DNA from: Peronospora farinosa
Taxonomy: Eukaryota; Oomycota; Peronosporomycetes; Peronosporales; Peronosporaceae
Reading direction: 5' to 3'
Length of the DNA: 64,000 nucleotides
Assembly (NCBI GenBank): GCA_947646735.1
Contig: CANTFK010000661.1
Span: 579,696 to 643,695, forward strand
How positions within the stretch are numbered: position 1 is the first letter of the stretch; every line of letters starts with the position of its first letter. Shown here in pieces: positions 1 to 10,700 of the stretch. Both the position numbers and the translations under genes were made by a program. The notes below the pieces were generated by a model. The model worked only from the letters and a program-made list of their open reading frames with translations, was not told the DNA's origin and made no database searches.

Positions 1-374
1 AGAGAACAAGTCAGAACGACTTGCGATCTTAAACTCAAAAGGAGAACTAACTTTATTATGCTTTAAGATTTTATGAATAGTCCTACTCTAAGTACACTAC
101 ACTAGATTAATTACTATAATAGTAATTATTATATGCAGACTTTGCTATTGGACGACGTATCGTCTAAACATCTGTGTATGATGTACTTAATACAGCGTTA
201 GTGATTTATCGAATCCCAATCGATAAGATACGGTATTACCGAATACCGTATCTTAACGCTCATACTTAATACCTCTCTAACGAGAAGTATAATAATGCAT
301 TATATGCAATACAAAGGAGAGTTTAAGCGTAAACTCTCGGAAAGACGCTACAACCGTCGTGTAACCCCGTTACA
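1..374 (-). repeat. Family B 3' LTR, partial (B1)
   Basis: This is the right part of a family-B LTR, cut by the window edge. It matches 16258-16897 and 31589-32231 nearly base for base and ends CCCCGTTACA. A perfect 11-bp inverted repeat (GATACGGTATT / AATACCGTATC, 4-nt loop) lies at 227-252. The element is on the minus strand, so this left-hand LTR is its 3' LTR. Confidence 0.9.
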
Positions 375-386
375 CCCTCCCCCACC
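375..386 (-). other. Polypurine tract of B1
   Basis: Read on the minus strand this is GGTGGGGGAGGG, directly abutting the LTR. It is the expected primer site for plus-strand DNA synthesis of the minus-strand element. The same tract is present beside the B2 LTR at 16898. Confidence 0.75.
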
Positions 387-485
387 AGACTGACGTTCCC
401 ATAGAATGTCACTCGACATCTTTCCTCGTAGAGGTAGTGCTTTAGCGAACGTTTAAAACCTCACGGTTTGTTCACGGCACATAAC

Positions 486-1760
486 ATGACGACTCCCGGC
501 TGTGAGTCACAGACTCTTCGGGACCTCATTGAAGATGACCTTGGCGAAGCGGTTGATTACGAAAGTGACACCGTCTTTGTGGGACCCGATGGGTCCCCTT
601 TAGCCACCCTCACGGGTGAAGATGACACTCGTCATGCACTGAATCCGTTCCCTGAACGTGGTGCAGCAGATGCGCTAACAGCGTTACGTGACCCGCCTGA
701 CGTATCATCAACGGCGACGGTTACTAACCCACTCGACGAGCAGCAACAGCGGTCCATCGACCAAGAGGAAGGCGCCAAGCCGAACGAAGAACATGACGCG
801 GCTGCAGGACCACCGACAGTACAGGTTCAAGCCACCTACGGTGGAAGAACGTCTAAAGGAAGCATCTGGGCATTCCCTTTCTGGTTGGACCATTGGGCCT
901 GAGGCCATTTCACCTGAGGATGTTGCCACGCGCACGGCACTTCGACAACGATATCTGGAGCCCCACATCACTACACAAAGCCAATACTTGGCACGCCTTA
1001 ATAGGCAAGTGCGCGGTGCGCCAGTTCCTCCGATGAAGGGTGTTCCCATCCTTCTGTTCGCGGGGGAAACCGAGGTAGACACGGCTTTCAGCCGCTGGGC
1101 GCATTATGCGCGACGTTTAAGCAGCATGTGGGCCCTACGGGCAAGCGCCGATGTGGCAGATGTCCGACTTGAGCGGAAGATGCGTTATGATTACGCTAAA
1201 TTGAAGGCCCGGGGAAAATTGAAATCCCAACGAACGCATTATGCGCCTGCTGCCCAGCAGCCAATGTTTCGGCTACACCTGTAGCCGCGAGTTCTCGGCA
1301 GCCCGAGGCCGCTAACCCGCCTACCCTCACCCTTACTGATGAGAAGCGTCAGCGCCAACAGACAGACCCTGCGCACGACGCTCAAAAACGTCCACGGCGT
1401 ACGGGCAATCCTGCCGAAGGGGAGTCTCAAATTCCCATGAATTACATGATTCGGGATAACCCCGCCATTTCACCAGATACTGGTTTTGACCATGGCGGCG
1501 ACGCTTCTGCAGTAGACGCTCCACATGGAACTGCAGGTTCCCCTGCGCATCGAGCAAAGGAGGAGGAGGTCGGTGTATCGGAACAAGCTCATGCCGAGCT
1601 TGTTCAGGAGGTGCGGTCCCTTCGTGAGGAGAGGCAGACGATGAACTCCCGGCTTGCGTCCCTGGAAGAGAGTCGGACCTGAATGCAGGGTCAGCTTGAC
1701 ATGTTGGCGCAGATGCTTCGTCCCGCGACAATGCCAATGGGCTCGGCGCGAGCGCCTTAA
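486..1760 (+). pseudogene. Antisense ORF of family B (copy B1), broken
   Basis: This reading frame runs opposite to the B1 element, from just inside its 3' LTR into the chromodomain end of pol, a tail-to-tail overlap from 1333 to 1760. It is co-linear with 17009-18292 in B2. It holds an acidic N-terminal part, a middle part rich in Arg and Leu, a basic bipartite cluster (KRQRQQ...KRPRR) and a C-terminal coiled-coil-like segment ending in MPMGSARAP. Lesions are a frameshift near 770-800, a one-base deletion near 1262 and a TGA at 1680 (CGA in B2). The first ATG is at 486. No known domain is recognised. The lesions differ from those in B2, which suggests an intact coding ancestor. Confidence 0.65.
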
Positions 1761-4700
1761 TGTTTACTTGGGACGGATCCCGATAAGGTTTCAACATGGC
1801 GACATAGAACAAAGGATGTGTACGCAATTTGCGCGGCAAGTTAAGCGTATACGCTGTGCCTTTCTTGGCAATGACCTTAAAGGGTCCGATAAAGCGCGGG
1901 CGCAACTTCGTCTTAAAGACAGCGGATACTACATTGGTAGGTAGATTTTTAGCATTTAGTAATACTTGGTCCCCGACCTCATAAGCATTAATACAACCTC
2001 TGCCTTTCGCATCTGCATATTCTTTTTGTTTATCTTGACTATCAGCCATTGCATCTTGCACATGTCGTAAGACATTTAGTCGCGTTGCGAGAAACGCATT
2101 TACCTGTTTCTTAACATTATTAGGGCTGACATCAGCAAGCCGATCGGCAACCTCTCCCCAACCAAGCCCTGAACCACTCGGTGGTAGCGTTAACGGAACG
2201 CGTGGGTGTGTAAGACCATTCACATAGAACGGAGTGTAGCCGGTAGAGGCGTGCACGGAGTTATTGAGAGCAAACTCAACTACAGGGAGCATAGCGCTCC
2301 AACGCTTAGGCGTTTCAGCACAAACGCTGCGTAGGATATCTTCCACTACGCAATTTACGCGTTCAGTTTGACCATCGGTCTGCGGATGATCCGCTGTGGA
2401 CATGTCCAAACGAGTGCCCAGCACCTGGAAGACGGACTTCCAAAATTTACTCGTAAAACGCGGTTCACGATCAGAAACAATTGCCACTGGCAAGCCATGT
2501 TGGCGAATCACCCGATCGATAAACAGCTCCGCTGTACCCATACCATCGATCGAATATGGCACAGCCGCTAAGTGAGCCATCTTGCTCAAACGGTCAACAA
2601 AGACCACAATACCTGTATTGCCATGCGAATCTTTCGGTAGGCCAAATACAACGTTCATACTAATGGACTCCCAGCACCCAGTGGGAATAGGCAAGCTAGC
2701 CAGCGGCGCTGCCGAATGGGGCGAGGGTTTCACCCGTTGACACGTTTCATACGTGCGCACATATGTACTCACCCATTTGTATAATTTGGGCCACCAATAA
2801 CTTTGGCATACTGCCCCATAGGTCTTTTCGCGACCCAAATGACCACCGATGGCGGTGTCATGTACCTCATAGAGGATACGATACTTTAGGTCCTCGTCAT
2901 GAGGAACTACAATACGCGGAGGATCCGCTACATCTGTACGATAGTACCACAGCCCCTCATCGATAGAATATCGATGGAGGCTCGCACGTAATCGTGCCGA
3001 CAATTTAATGTCCGAGTCTTTAAACTCCTCACTGCCAAGAGCATGTAGCAACGCTATACAGTGATCATCTTTAGCATACGCCGTACGAATGAGATCTGTG
3101 ATAGAAGACGACAACGTCGTCACATGAGCAAGCTCATAATCAGGTATGCGTGACAACGCATCAGCCAAAGCATTTTGTTTGCCCGGCTTATATTTCACCT
3201 CAAAATTATATTCGGCAAAGAATGACAACCATCTGGCCATTCTCTGCGAGAGATGAGGCGACTGAGTCGCATTGCGTAACGACGCATGATCGGTATAGAT
3301 CACAAAAGGCTTTGAGCCCAGCAGATGAACTCTGAATTTGACCAGGGCATACTTCATCGCAAGTAGCTCTTTGTCATGAACTGGATAGTTCTTTTCTGCA
3401 GCTTTCAGCTGGCGAGATTCAAAAGCAATTACACGCTCACGGCCTTCATCATCTGTTTGTAACAGAGCACTGCCAATGGCAAAATCCGATGCGTCACAGA
3501 CGACGCTAAACGGTCGGTCAGGGTCTGGCAAAGCCAAAATAGGAGCATGTAGAAGGCTCGCCTTCACCGCTTGAAAAGCATCCTCGTGCTCGGCATGCCA
3601 ACACCATTCCACATCCTTTTTAAGGAGATTGGATAACGGCCGAGCCATATCAGCGTAATTCTTGCTGTACTTGTGTAAGTAATTGACAAGGCCAAGCCAC
3701 TTACGCAAGTCCTTCTGAGACTGTCGAACAGGCCAATCGACTATGGCTTTGACTTTGGCGGGATCCGCTCGTAGGCCCCGCTTCCCAATGAAGCACCCTA
3801 GAAAGGGAATTTCTTCGGCCCCGAAGATGCACTTAGATGCATTAGCATATAATATATTAGTGCGCATGCACTCGAGCACTGCTCGTAAATGAACAATATG
3901 GTTCTCAATATCTGACCGCCCATGTTCAGCTCGGCTATGGACAAAAATGTCATCAAAATACGCCTGTGCATAACTTCGATGGGGTCGAAACAATTGCATC
4001 ACCAAACGGTTAAACGTAGCCGGAGCATTAGATAGCCCCTGGGGCATCACCAACCGCTCCCAGAGCATACCGCTCGGAGTACTAATAGCAGTAAGCGGAA
4101 TATCGCTAGCTCGCATGAGCAATTGGTAATAACAAAGGACTAAGCCGAGCGCACTGTACATGGTACAAACGACCATATTGTTCTGAAGAACATCCTTTCT
4201 AGGTATTGGCGTCTGTGCAGGTGTAGTGGCTGCATTGAGCTTATTATAAGCATGAACAATACGCCACTTAACATTCGGTTTCTTAACAAAAGAAAGTGGG
4301 TGTCGAGTGCAGACATTTACTCTCACGCACCATGCCCGCCGCGTGCTTTGCACGAAAGAATTTGTCAATGACGTCACACTGTTCTTTGGGTAAAGTCCAC
4401 TGCCGTGTTACGCAGTATTTGGTTCCGGGAACCAAGTCAATTTCATGACGTACGCCCCTATCAGGTGGTAGAACCGACGGTGGATCGTGACACACCACGT
4501 CCTGGAATTCCTTTACCAAAGGATAGTAGGGATCTGAAGGGTTTTTCAGAATAGATGCCCCACTACGTGCACTTAGTGCCGCTTTGGTATCTTTAAGGAC
4601 TGTCTCATCGACAAGCGAGGATGAGTGCAACTCGAGGTTAGGTTGAATGACCATCATATCGGATAGAGCACCTGCCTTCAAGGCCTGATGAAATTCATCC

Positions 4701-5850
4701 ACAGACATTTCGTCTAGCTCTAAAAGAGCATTTAATGATGGGAGGGCCTCAAGGTCAACCTCACCATCTACATCACCTGTCACTCCGTTGACCAGGGTGT
4801 ACAACTGGTCATTGACATTACTATGCGATAAAACAGACGCTTTGCGTCTCGCAGCCGCCATCTGGCGACGCTGCCGTCTCATTGACGAGACCGTACTCTT
4901 CAAAGTACTTGGGATATTATCACCCCAAGGTCAACAGACCCCTTGTCGTTTACTTGCCCTATGCGAGGGCCGATGTCATTACCGACACCCAGTGGGTCAC
5001 TAGTACCAGTGACTTCACTAACAAGGTCATCGACCTTCACTTGCTCTATACGAGAGCCGATGTCATTATCGACATCCAGTGAATCGCATTTACAGCCAAT
5101 ATCACTAACATGGTCATCGATCTTAACTTGCTCTATACAAGAGCCGATGTCATTACCGACATCCAGTGTCTCAATATTACTATGAGTATCACTCAACAGA
5201 GTACGTGCTGTTCCACTAGGTGTCACTGAGCTCTGCTCGACACGATTATTGTTGACATTGGAGTTTATCAACTCATACACTCCAATGTCCAGCACACTAA
5301 CTGACTCAATTAATGGCTCGCGCCAATAGGGCTTCTATTTCTTAGTGAAGGTGGGTTCATGACTTTCCAAAGCTTCGCTAGAACCATTGCGCGTTGCGCC
5401 TAAAGTTTTGGATCTCCAATCGATCCATGTCTCATGTCGTTCCAGCCAGGCCATACCGAGAATGAGATCATATCTCGAGTCCAAATCTAGGACAAGACAG
5501 CGTTTAACGCTATTGAAGTCTAAGAACTTCATACCTAAGTTCAACGGAACTTAAGGAAACGGTGACACGTACACCTGTTGCGAGACGCACGGTTATACTG
5601 TCACCCTCTTGCTCTTCTATCGCCTCAACATACAGCTTAACCTCTCCAAGGGAGCGACGTCGGACATAATTCCCTGACGCCCCTGAGTCATTTAAAATTG
5701 ACCATGGTTTCTCAAAACCCTTAACGGTTGCCGACACAACCAACAAGCCTGGCTTGTAACCTTGTTCTATGGGAGCATCCACAGAACCATCTGGGGCTAA
5801 GCCCTGTTTACCTTTACCTTCTAAAGATTCAACAGAACTTAGTTCTTTCC
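1333..5850 (-). pseudogene. pol: Ty3/gypsy pol of B1: protease, RT, RNase H, integrase, chromodomain
   Basis: Blocks from right to left are protease (NDSGASGNY near 5690, LILGMAW near 5460), RT (YFDDIF near 3955), RNase H ([14 protein letters not shown]), integrase (H-H-C zinc motif, then IVSDREPRF and TDGQTERVN), a GPF segment, and a C-terminal chromodomain (YLVKWRGYPES) ending at 1333. It is broken by frameshifts in the protease and near 4900 and 4300. Catalytic positions are damaged: the RT motif reads SALGLVLCYY where B2 has [10 protein letters not shown], and the first integrase Asp is Asn (SMNVVFG against SMDFVFG). The first zinc-finger Cys is Tyr in both B copies (VRTYETC). The product cannot be active. 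Confidence 0.9.
4960..5170 (-). repeat. 87-bp in-frame tandem repeat in the B1 protease-RT linker
   Basis: Three diverged units of 29 residues (core [14 protein letters not shown]) lie between the protease and RT domains. The same array is at 21511-21710 in B2, where unit starts fall at 21511, 21598 and 21685. It is analogous to the 132-bp array in family A. Confidence 0.75.
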
Positions 5851-5892
5851 CAGTAGGGCGCCCCGCGCCTACTGGGAGTTGACGTTTTCCCC
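5848..5892 (-). promoter_or_regulatory. Candidate gag-pol frameshift hairpin of family B
   Basis: On the minus strand GGGGAAAAC (5892-5884) is followed by a 6-nt spacer and a perfect 10-bp stem (TCCCAGTAGG / CCTACTGGGA) that can extend to 13 bp across one bulge. The gag stop TAG lies inside the left arm. The pol frame is -1 relative to gag and open across this site, encoding PVGAGRPTG just as in family A. In phase the slip site is G GAA AAC, which is not a canonical heptamer, so its function is uncertain. In B2 the right arm is disrupted by a small insertion. Confidence 0.5.
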
Positions 5893-6297
5893 TGCGGTGC
5901 TCGCCTTTTGGCTAGGAGCAGGGTTTCGGCTTTGCCAATTTGAACGTTGCTTTCGCAACGGACAGCTAGGGCGGAGATGCCTAGTGCTTCCGCACATGTA
6001 ACATCTACGGATGCTACCTTGCTGCTCAGCAGCTTGAAGCTCAGCTTCTTCAGCATGGCTGAGATCCATGGGTTCCGCCCTGTTAGAGGTATTTGATTGA
6101 TACCAGGGCAGACCATATCGAGCAGATTTAAAATTGAATTCAGCGTTAAATGCTACGCTTACTGCCTCCTCAAAAGTTGAAGGCTGGACACGGAAAACTT
6201 CCGTCCTGGCGACCCCAGTGCGAAGTCCTTCCATAAAAATGGTTACTCGGACTTCCTCTGCCAGTGGGTCCTGCTGCATAGCAGCAATGAGAGTTTT
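5869..6297 (-). pseudogene. gag: Gag C-terminal part of B1
   Basis: This encodes the last part of a retrotransposon capsid domain and a CCHC zinc knuckle (CYMCGSTRHLRPSC), ending at TAG 5871-5869. It is cut at 6297 by the 5' LTR of A1. The N-terminal half that should follow beyond A1 is absent here, whereas B2 keeps it at 30951-31528. Confidence 0.85.
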
Positions 6298-6639
6298 TGT
6301 AATGGGCTACATTACACATATAGCATTAACACAAATAAACAATTACATATGTAGGCAGGTGCTGGGCCCGAATAGCGGGCACAGCGTGGTAATTTATTAT
6401 TGGTTTATTATTGGGCCTAAAGTCCCCAATATGGACCAATGATAAATCAACCTGAAATTGTGTGGTTCCCGAAAGTCGGGAACACTGTCGTATTTATTAC
6501 GACTAAAATCTTCGTAATTAGTACGAATTAAAACCAAAATAAAAATCAGAGTTAAATTTACTTAATACCTAATACTTGGGCTTGAGTCTTCCTCAAGCGC
6601 ACGTGTAAGCTAGTGACGGTACGTTCTAGCCCCGTTACA
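6298..6639 (+). repeat. A1 5' LTR
   Basis: This 342-bp LTR begins TGTAATGGGC and ends CCCCGTTACA, and carries the hairpin GTTCCCG-AAAGT-CGGGAAC. The next bases, CCTGGTAGCAC, are the likely primer-binding site region, but the tRNA is not identified with confidence. Confidence 0.95.
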
Positions 6640-6665
6640 CCTGGTAGCACTTTGTAGTCCTTCCT

Positions 6666-7715
6666 ATGCCCGAGTTTGGGATGAGCGAATCGTCGTACTT
6701 TGACGCTCCAGATTTATTTCTGGAGCACGCGACCTTCCCCCATCTTACTGGTGTTGAGTGGGATGCCCTTAATCGCCTCGCGGCGATATCGGGAGAGGCA
6801 TTCGTCGCGTCGCTGATGAGATCAGCGACCCCTGACGCGCAACGTCTCGCCATACATGAGTTTATGGCACGCGAGCTCGCCGAATCCAACCGGCGAGGCT
6901 TAACTCCCTCGCGCCCTTCACGTAATGAGGCCGTGAAGATGGAAACCTCCTCCTACTCTGGAGAAGGTAAGGACCGGTTATCGCTGAACCGGTGGTTCCG
7001 AGAAGTTGATATCGCCATCGCCTCGAGACTTCTTGAGGCTCCACAGGCGAAGGTCAACTTTCTTCTTTCCCGCCTCACCGGGAAGGCCAAGGAGTGGGCC
7101 CTTGGTAAACTCGTTGTGGACGAGCACGCATTTCCCACCTTGGATACCATCCAGGACGATCTCCGTCTTGCCTTCGAGCCACCACAAGAGGAGAAACTGG
7201 TGCGATCAAGATTCCTGTCGATGCGACAGGGTAAAATGGCGATGCGCGACTACGTACAGATGGCTAGGCATCTGGCGTCGTGTATTATCACGCACCCCAT
7301 GGACATGTACACACAGGTGAATGTCTTTGTGGATGGTATGCGTGAGGGGCAGACCCGCTTATCGCTGGAGCGCGCCGAGCCTGCCACATTGGAGGAGGCA
7401 TTCGCCATCGCACTCCGTGAAGACTTTAGGGTCACAAAGGCATATGCCAAACCCTCGGTCGTCAGCGTTCCCCGGCCTTCTGGCCCAGAACCTATGGAGA
7501 TCGACGTTATTGAGTCGTCGGGTGACCGGCGACGTGTCTTTAATCATAAAGGTGACGCTCGCACCGGGCGTCCAATGGTTTGCTTTCGTTGTCGCAAGCC
7601 AGGACATCGCGCGGCAGAGTGCCGTGCGCCAGCCCCATTATCGGTGCAAGTAGTGGACGCCCATCATGAGGGTGCTGTACCGACCGCACGTCCAAAAAAC
7701 GGTCGGGACCAGTAG
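6666..7715 (+). CDS. gag: Gag of A1, 349 codons
   Basis: This is an intact capsid-nucleocapsid polyprotein. A retrotransposon gag domain covers roughly residues 95-260 ([12 protein letters not shown]...). A CCHC zinc knuckle is at residues 306-319 ([14 protein letters not shown]). It starts at the first ATG after the LTR, 26 bp downstream. A2 gag (23209-24258) is nearly identical and also intact. The last codons carry the frameshift heptamer that leads into pol. It should assemble the particle that packages element RNA. Confidence 0.93.
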   Translation: MPEFGMSESSYFDAPDLFLEHATFPHLTGVEWDALNRLAAISGEAFVASLMRSATPDAQRLAIHEFMARELAESNRRGLTPSRPSRNEAVKMETSSYSGEGKDRLSLNRWFREVDIAIASRLLEAPQAKVNFLLSRLTGKAKEWALGKLVVDEHAFPTLDTIQDDLRLAFEPPQEEKLVRSRFLSMRQGKMAMRDYVQMARHLASCIITHPMDMYTQVNVFVDGMREGQTRLSLERAEPATLEEAFAIALREDFRVTKAYAKPSVVSVPRPSGPEPMEIDVIESSGDRRRVFNHKGDARTGRPMVCFRCRKPGHRAAECRAPAPLSVQVVDAHHEGAVPTARPKNGRDQ

Positions 7716-7736
7716 GTGCAGGGCGCCCTACGGGTT
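7694..7736 (+). promoter_or_regulatory. -1 ribosomal frameshift signal between A1 gag and pol
   Basis: The heptamer A AAA AAC (7694-7700) is in phase with gag (codons AAA AAC), five codons before the gag TAG. A shift of -1 enters the pol frame, which is open without a stop. Six nt downstream an imperfect stem can form: 7707-7710 with 7733-7736 and 7712-7719 with 7725-7731, containing one A-G mismatch, one bulged T and a 5-nt loop. The heptamer is conserved at 24237-24243 in A2. No ATG starts pol; the first in-frame alternative is GTG at 7760. Confidence 0.85.
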
Positions 7737-10700
7737 GGAACGGAGGTCCGGGTCCCCCGGTGGCAGCCCAACCTTCCAGTCCTCCTGCGCTACGCGCACG
7801 GTTAAATGCCACCACTACGAGTGGTGATTCACGTCTGATTATTGTCAGTTTACATGTCGCCGGCGTCCGGCGACCTCTGCGAGCACTCCTGGACTCAGGA
7901 GCAACAAACAATTTCTTTCGTGAATCTTGTTTGTCGATGCTGCCTCCCAGCATTCAGGTCCGTGAGGGACCTGGCCAAGTCGTCGTCAAGTTGGCTGACG
8001 GGAAACCACACCGCGTATCGCGGCGCGAAGTGTCGTTGCCGTATACGTTTGATGGCTTTCGCAGTAATGATGATTTCTTGGTGATCGCGATGAATTATGC
8101 ATTCGATTGCATACTGGGCATGCCATGGTTGGCACGTTATAAGCCCCAGATCGACTGGTTAGCCAGATCAGTGAGACGTCGACGCAAGTTCGATGTCAGT
8201 GAAGTGTTTACCCATCTCTTGGTATCTCCAAGTGACTGGCCAAACGTCACAGTCGTGGATCGCGATTCCACGACGTTGGCGGTGCACAGAGCGAGCGATG
8301 GCCCTCTCTGCACTGCTTGTGCTGTTCTTCGGGACACAAGTGACAGTGACTCCTCGCTACAGAGCGAAGAGGACAACGAGGACGACGCGGTCGAACAGGG
8401 GTTCCCGCGCGTCATTAATGCGGTTGAACAGGGGTTCCCGCACGTGAATGCAGTGGTTGAACCGGGGTTCCCATCTGCACCTATTGTGGTCGAGCAGGGG
8501 CTCCCACAAGGGCATTGTGGCGACGAGCAAGAGCTCGCCAGCGAGTGTGACGTGGACGGACAGGAGTCCTCACGCGAGAGCATGATGGTCGAACCGGGGT
8601 TCCCATCATCACCCACTGTGGTCGAACCGAGGTTCCCACATGGGCATACTGTGGTTGAGCAGGGGCTCCCACGCGGGTTTATGGCGGCCGAGCAGGAGCT
8701 CCCGCATCAAGTGTCGACGGTCGAGTTTGGGGTACTCCCGTCCAGTGTTTCCGGCATCTTGGATAACGACATCCAGTGCCTAGAGGGGGGTGATGGTTTA
8801 TCACCTGACTGCGGTTTGCCAGCTTCGAGTAGTGACCCGAAGCACGATGGGGACAACAGCACCGAGAATTTAGCGTTGGAATGTGTCCACGCTATCGTGT
8901 ACGTGGAAGGGAGTCCACAAAGGCGCCAATATATCGAGGTCGAGAGTCCTCCTCGTAATGCGTCTTCCATTACAAGTCTTCCAGGGCTTTCCTGGAAGCA
9001 TTTCCTACGTGACCTTAAGGGAGGCACTGTGGAACAAGTGTGTCTAATCACCAACGAGGTGGTTACCGTGGCAAACGAGGAGCATATGGCGCGTCCTCAA
9101 AGCGCTGAGCCGAAGTCTGCGCGTGAAGAAAGGTTTGCATCACAGTCATGGGAGGCCCTGCAAGAGTCTGGTAACCCCGTCTACGACATTGCTCGTGAGT
9201 ATGCAGACGTGTTCCCGGACAAGATCCCGGCTGAACTTCCTGCGGACCGCGGTGTTCGGCACGAGATTGATCTCGTGCCAGGGTCGAAGTATTGTGTGAC
9301 ATGGCAGTGGCCGTTGCCTCGAGATCAAGTCGAAGCTATTGACGCATTCTTTGAAGGCCGCCGCAAAGCGGGTCATGTGCGGGAGAGTATCTCACCACAT
9401 TCGAGTTCAACCTTCTGCGTGAAGAAGGCTACGGGAGGCTGGCGGATAGTGCATGCGTTCAATAAGTTGAATGATGCCACTATTCCTGCGCAAACGCCAA
9501 TTCCCAGGAAGGACATGGTGCTGAATTCCATGTCAGGTAGTGTCATCTTCAGTGCCATCGACTTGACCGATGGCTTTTACCAGATTTTGATGCGCCCGAG
9601 CGATATCCCACTCACCGCGGTGAGCACCCCGAGTGGCATGTTATGGGAGTGGCTGGTAATGCCACAAGGGTTGAAGAACGCTCCGGCCACTTTCAATCGC
9701 ATGGTGTCTCAAGTGTTGAGACCTCTTCGGAACTTTGCCCCAAGTTATTTTGACGATATCTTCGTCCATAGTCGCGCCGAGGGCAACCTCAACGATGTCC
9801 AAGTTCACCTTCAACACCTGAAGCAAGTGTTTCAAGTTATGCGGGACAACAAGTTGTACGCGAATCTCAAGAAGTGTGTCTTTTGTGCACCGGAGATTCC
9901 GGTGTTAGGTTGCTATGTGAGTAAATCGGGAGTTCGAGCTGATCCAGAGAAGGTGTCGTCCATCTGTTCTTGGCCCACGCCCAAGAACCCTACGGAGTTG
10001 CGCCAGTGGCTCGGCTTGGCTAATTATTTGCACAAGTATACAAAGGATTATGCTGGTTCTATCCAGCCTTTGTCGTCACTCTTGAAGAAAGACGCCACGT
10101 GGTTGTGGCGTCCCGAGCACCAAGCAGCCTTCGAAGCAGTAAAGAAGAGCCTAGCGTCAGCGCCAGTCCTGGTCCTACCAGACGATTCCAAGCCGTTCCA
10201 CGTGGTTTGCGACGCCAGTGATTTTGCAATCGGTTGTGCCCTCATGCAATTTGATGATGAGGGCCGTGAACGAGTCGTGAGTTATCAGTCGCGACAGATG
10301 AAGCCAGCTGAGAAGAACTATCCGGTTCACGACAAGGAGTTATTAGCGATGCGCTATGCACTCATCAAGTTTCGCGTGCATCTCCTTGGTGAAAGTACGT
10401 TTGCTTTGTACACCGATCATGCATCGCTGCGCACAGCGATGAAGAGCCCACACCTGTCCCAACGGATGGCACGATGGCTCTCATTCTTCTCTGAGTACAA
10501 CTTCGTCGTGCATTACAAGCCAGGCAAGACCAATATTCTCGCTGACGCCTTGTCACGACGTCCCGACTACGATCCTCGGACTGCTCTGAGTCGCCAGGCT
10601 ACTGATGACGAGGACGATGATGACCGATGTGCAATGTGTGTATCGCTGAACTTAACTCGGGTTACACCCGAGCCGTGTTTATTTGATGAGATCGTCGCAG

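Noticed and set aside
6640..6665. Initiator tRNA-Met primer-binding site after the A1 LTR
   Set aside because: TGGTAGCAC begins like it, but A2 and A3 read CGCTAGCAC, so the match is not supported across copies.
7006..7953. Overlapping frames on both strands within A gag (about 60-137 codons)
   Set aside because: They are out-of-phase readings of a GC-rich conserved gag gene with no recognisable product.
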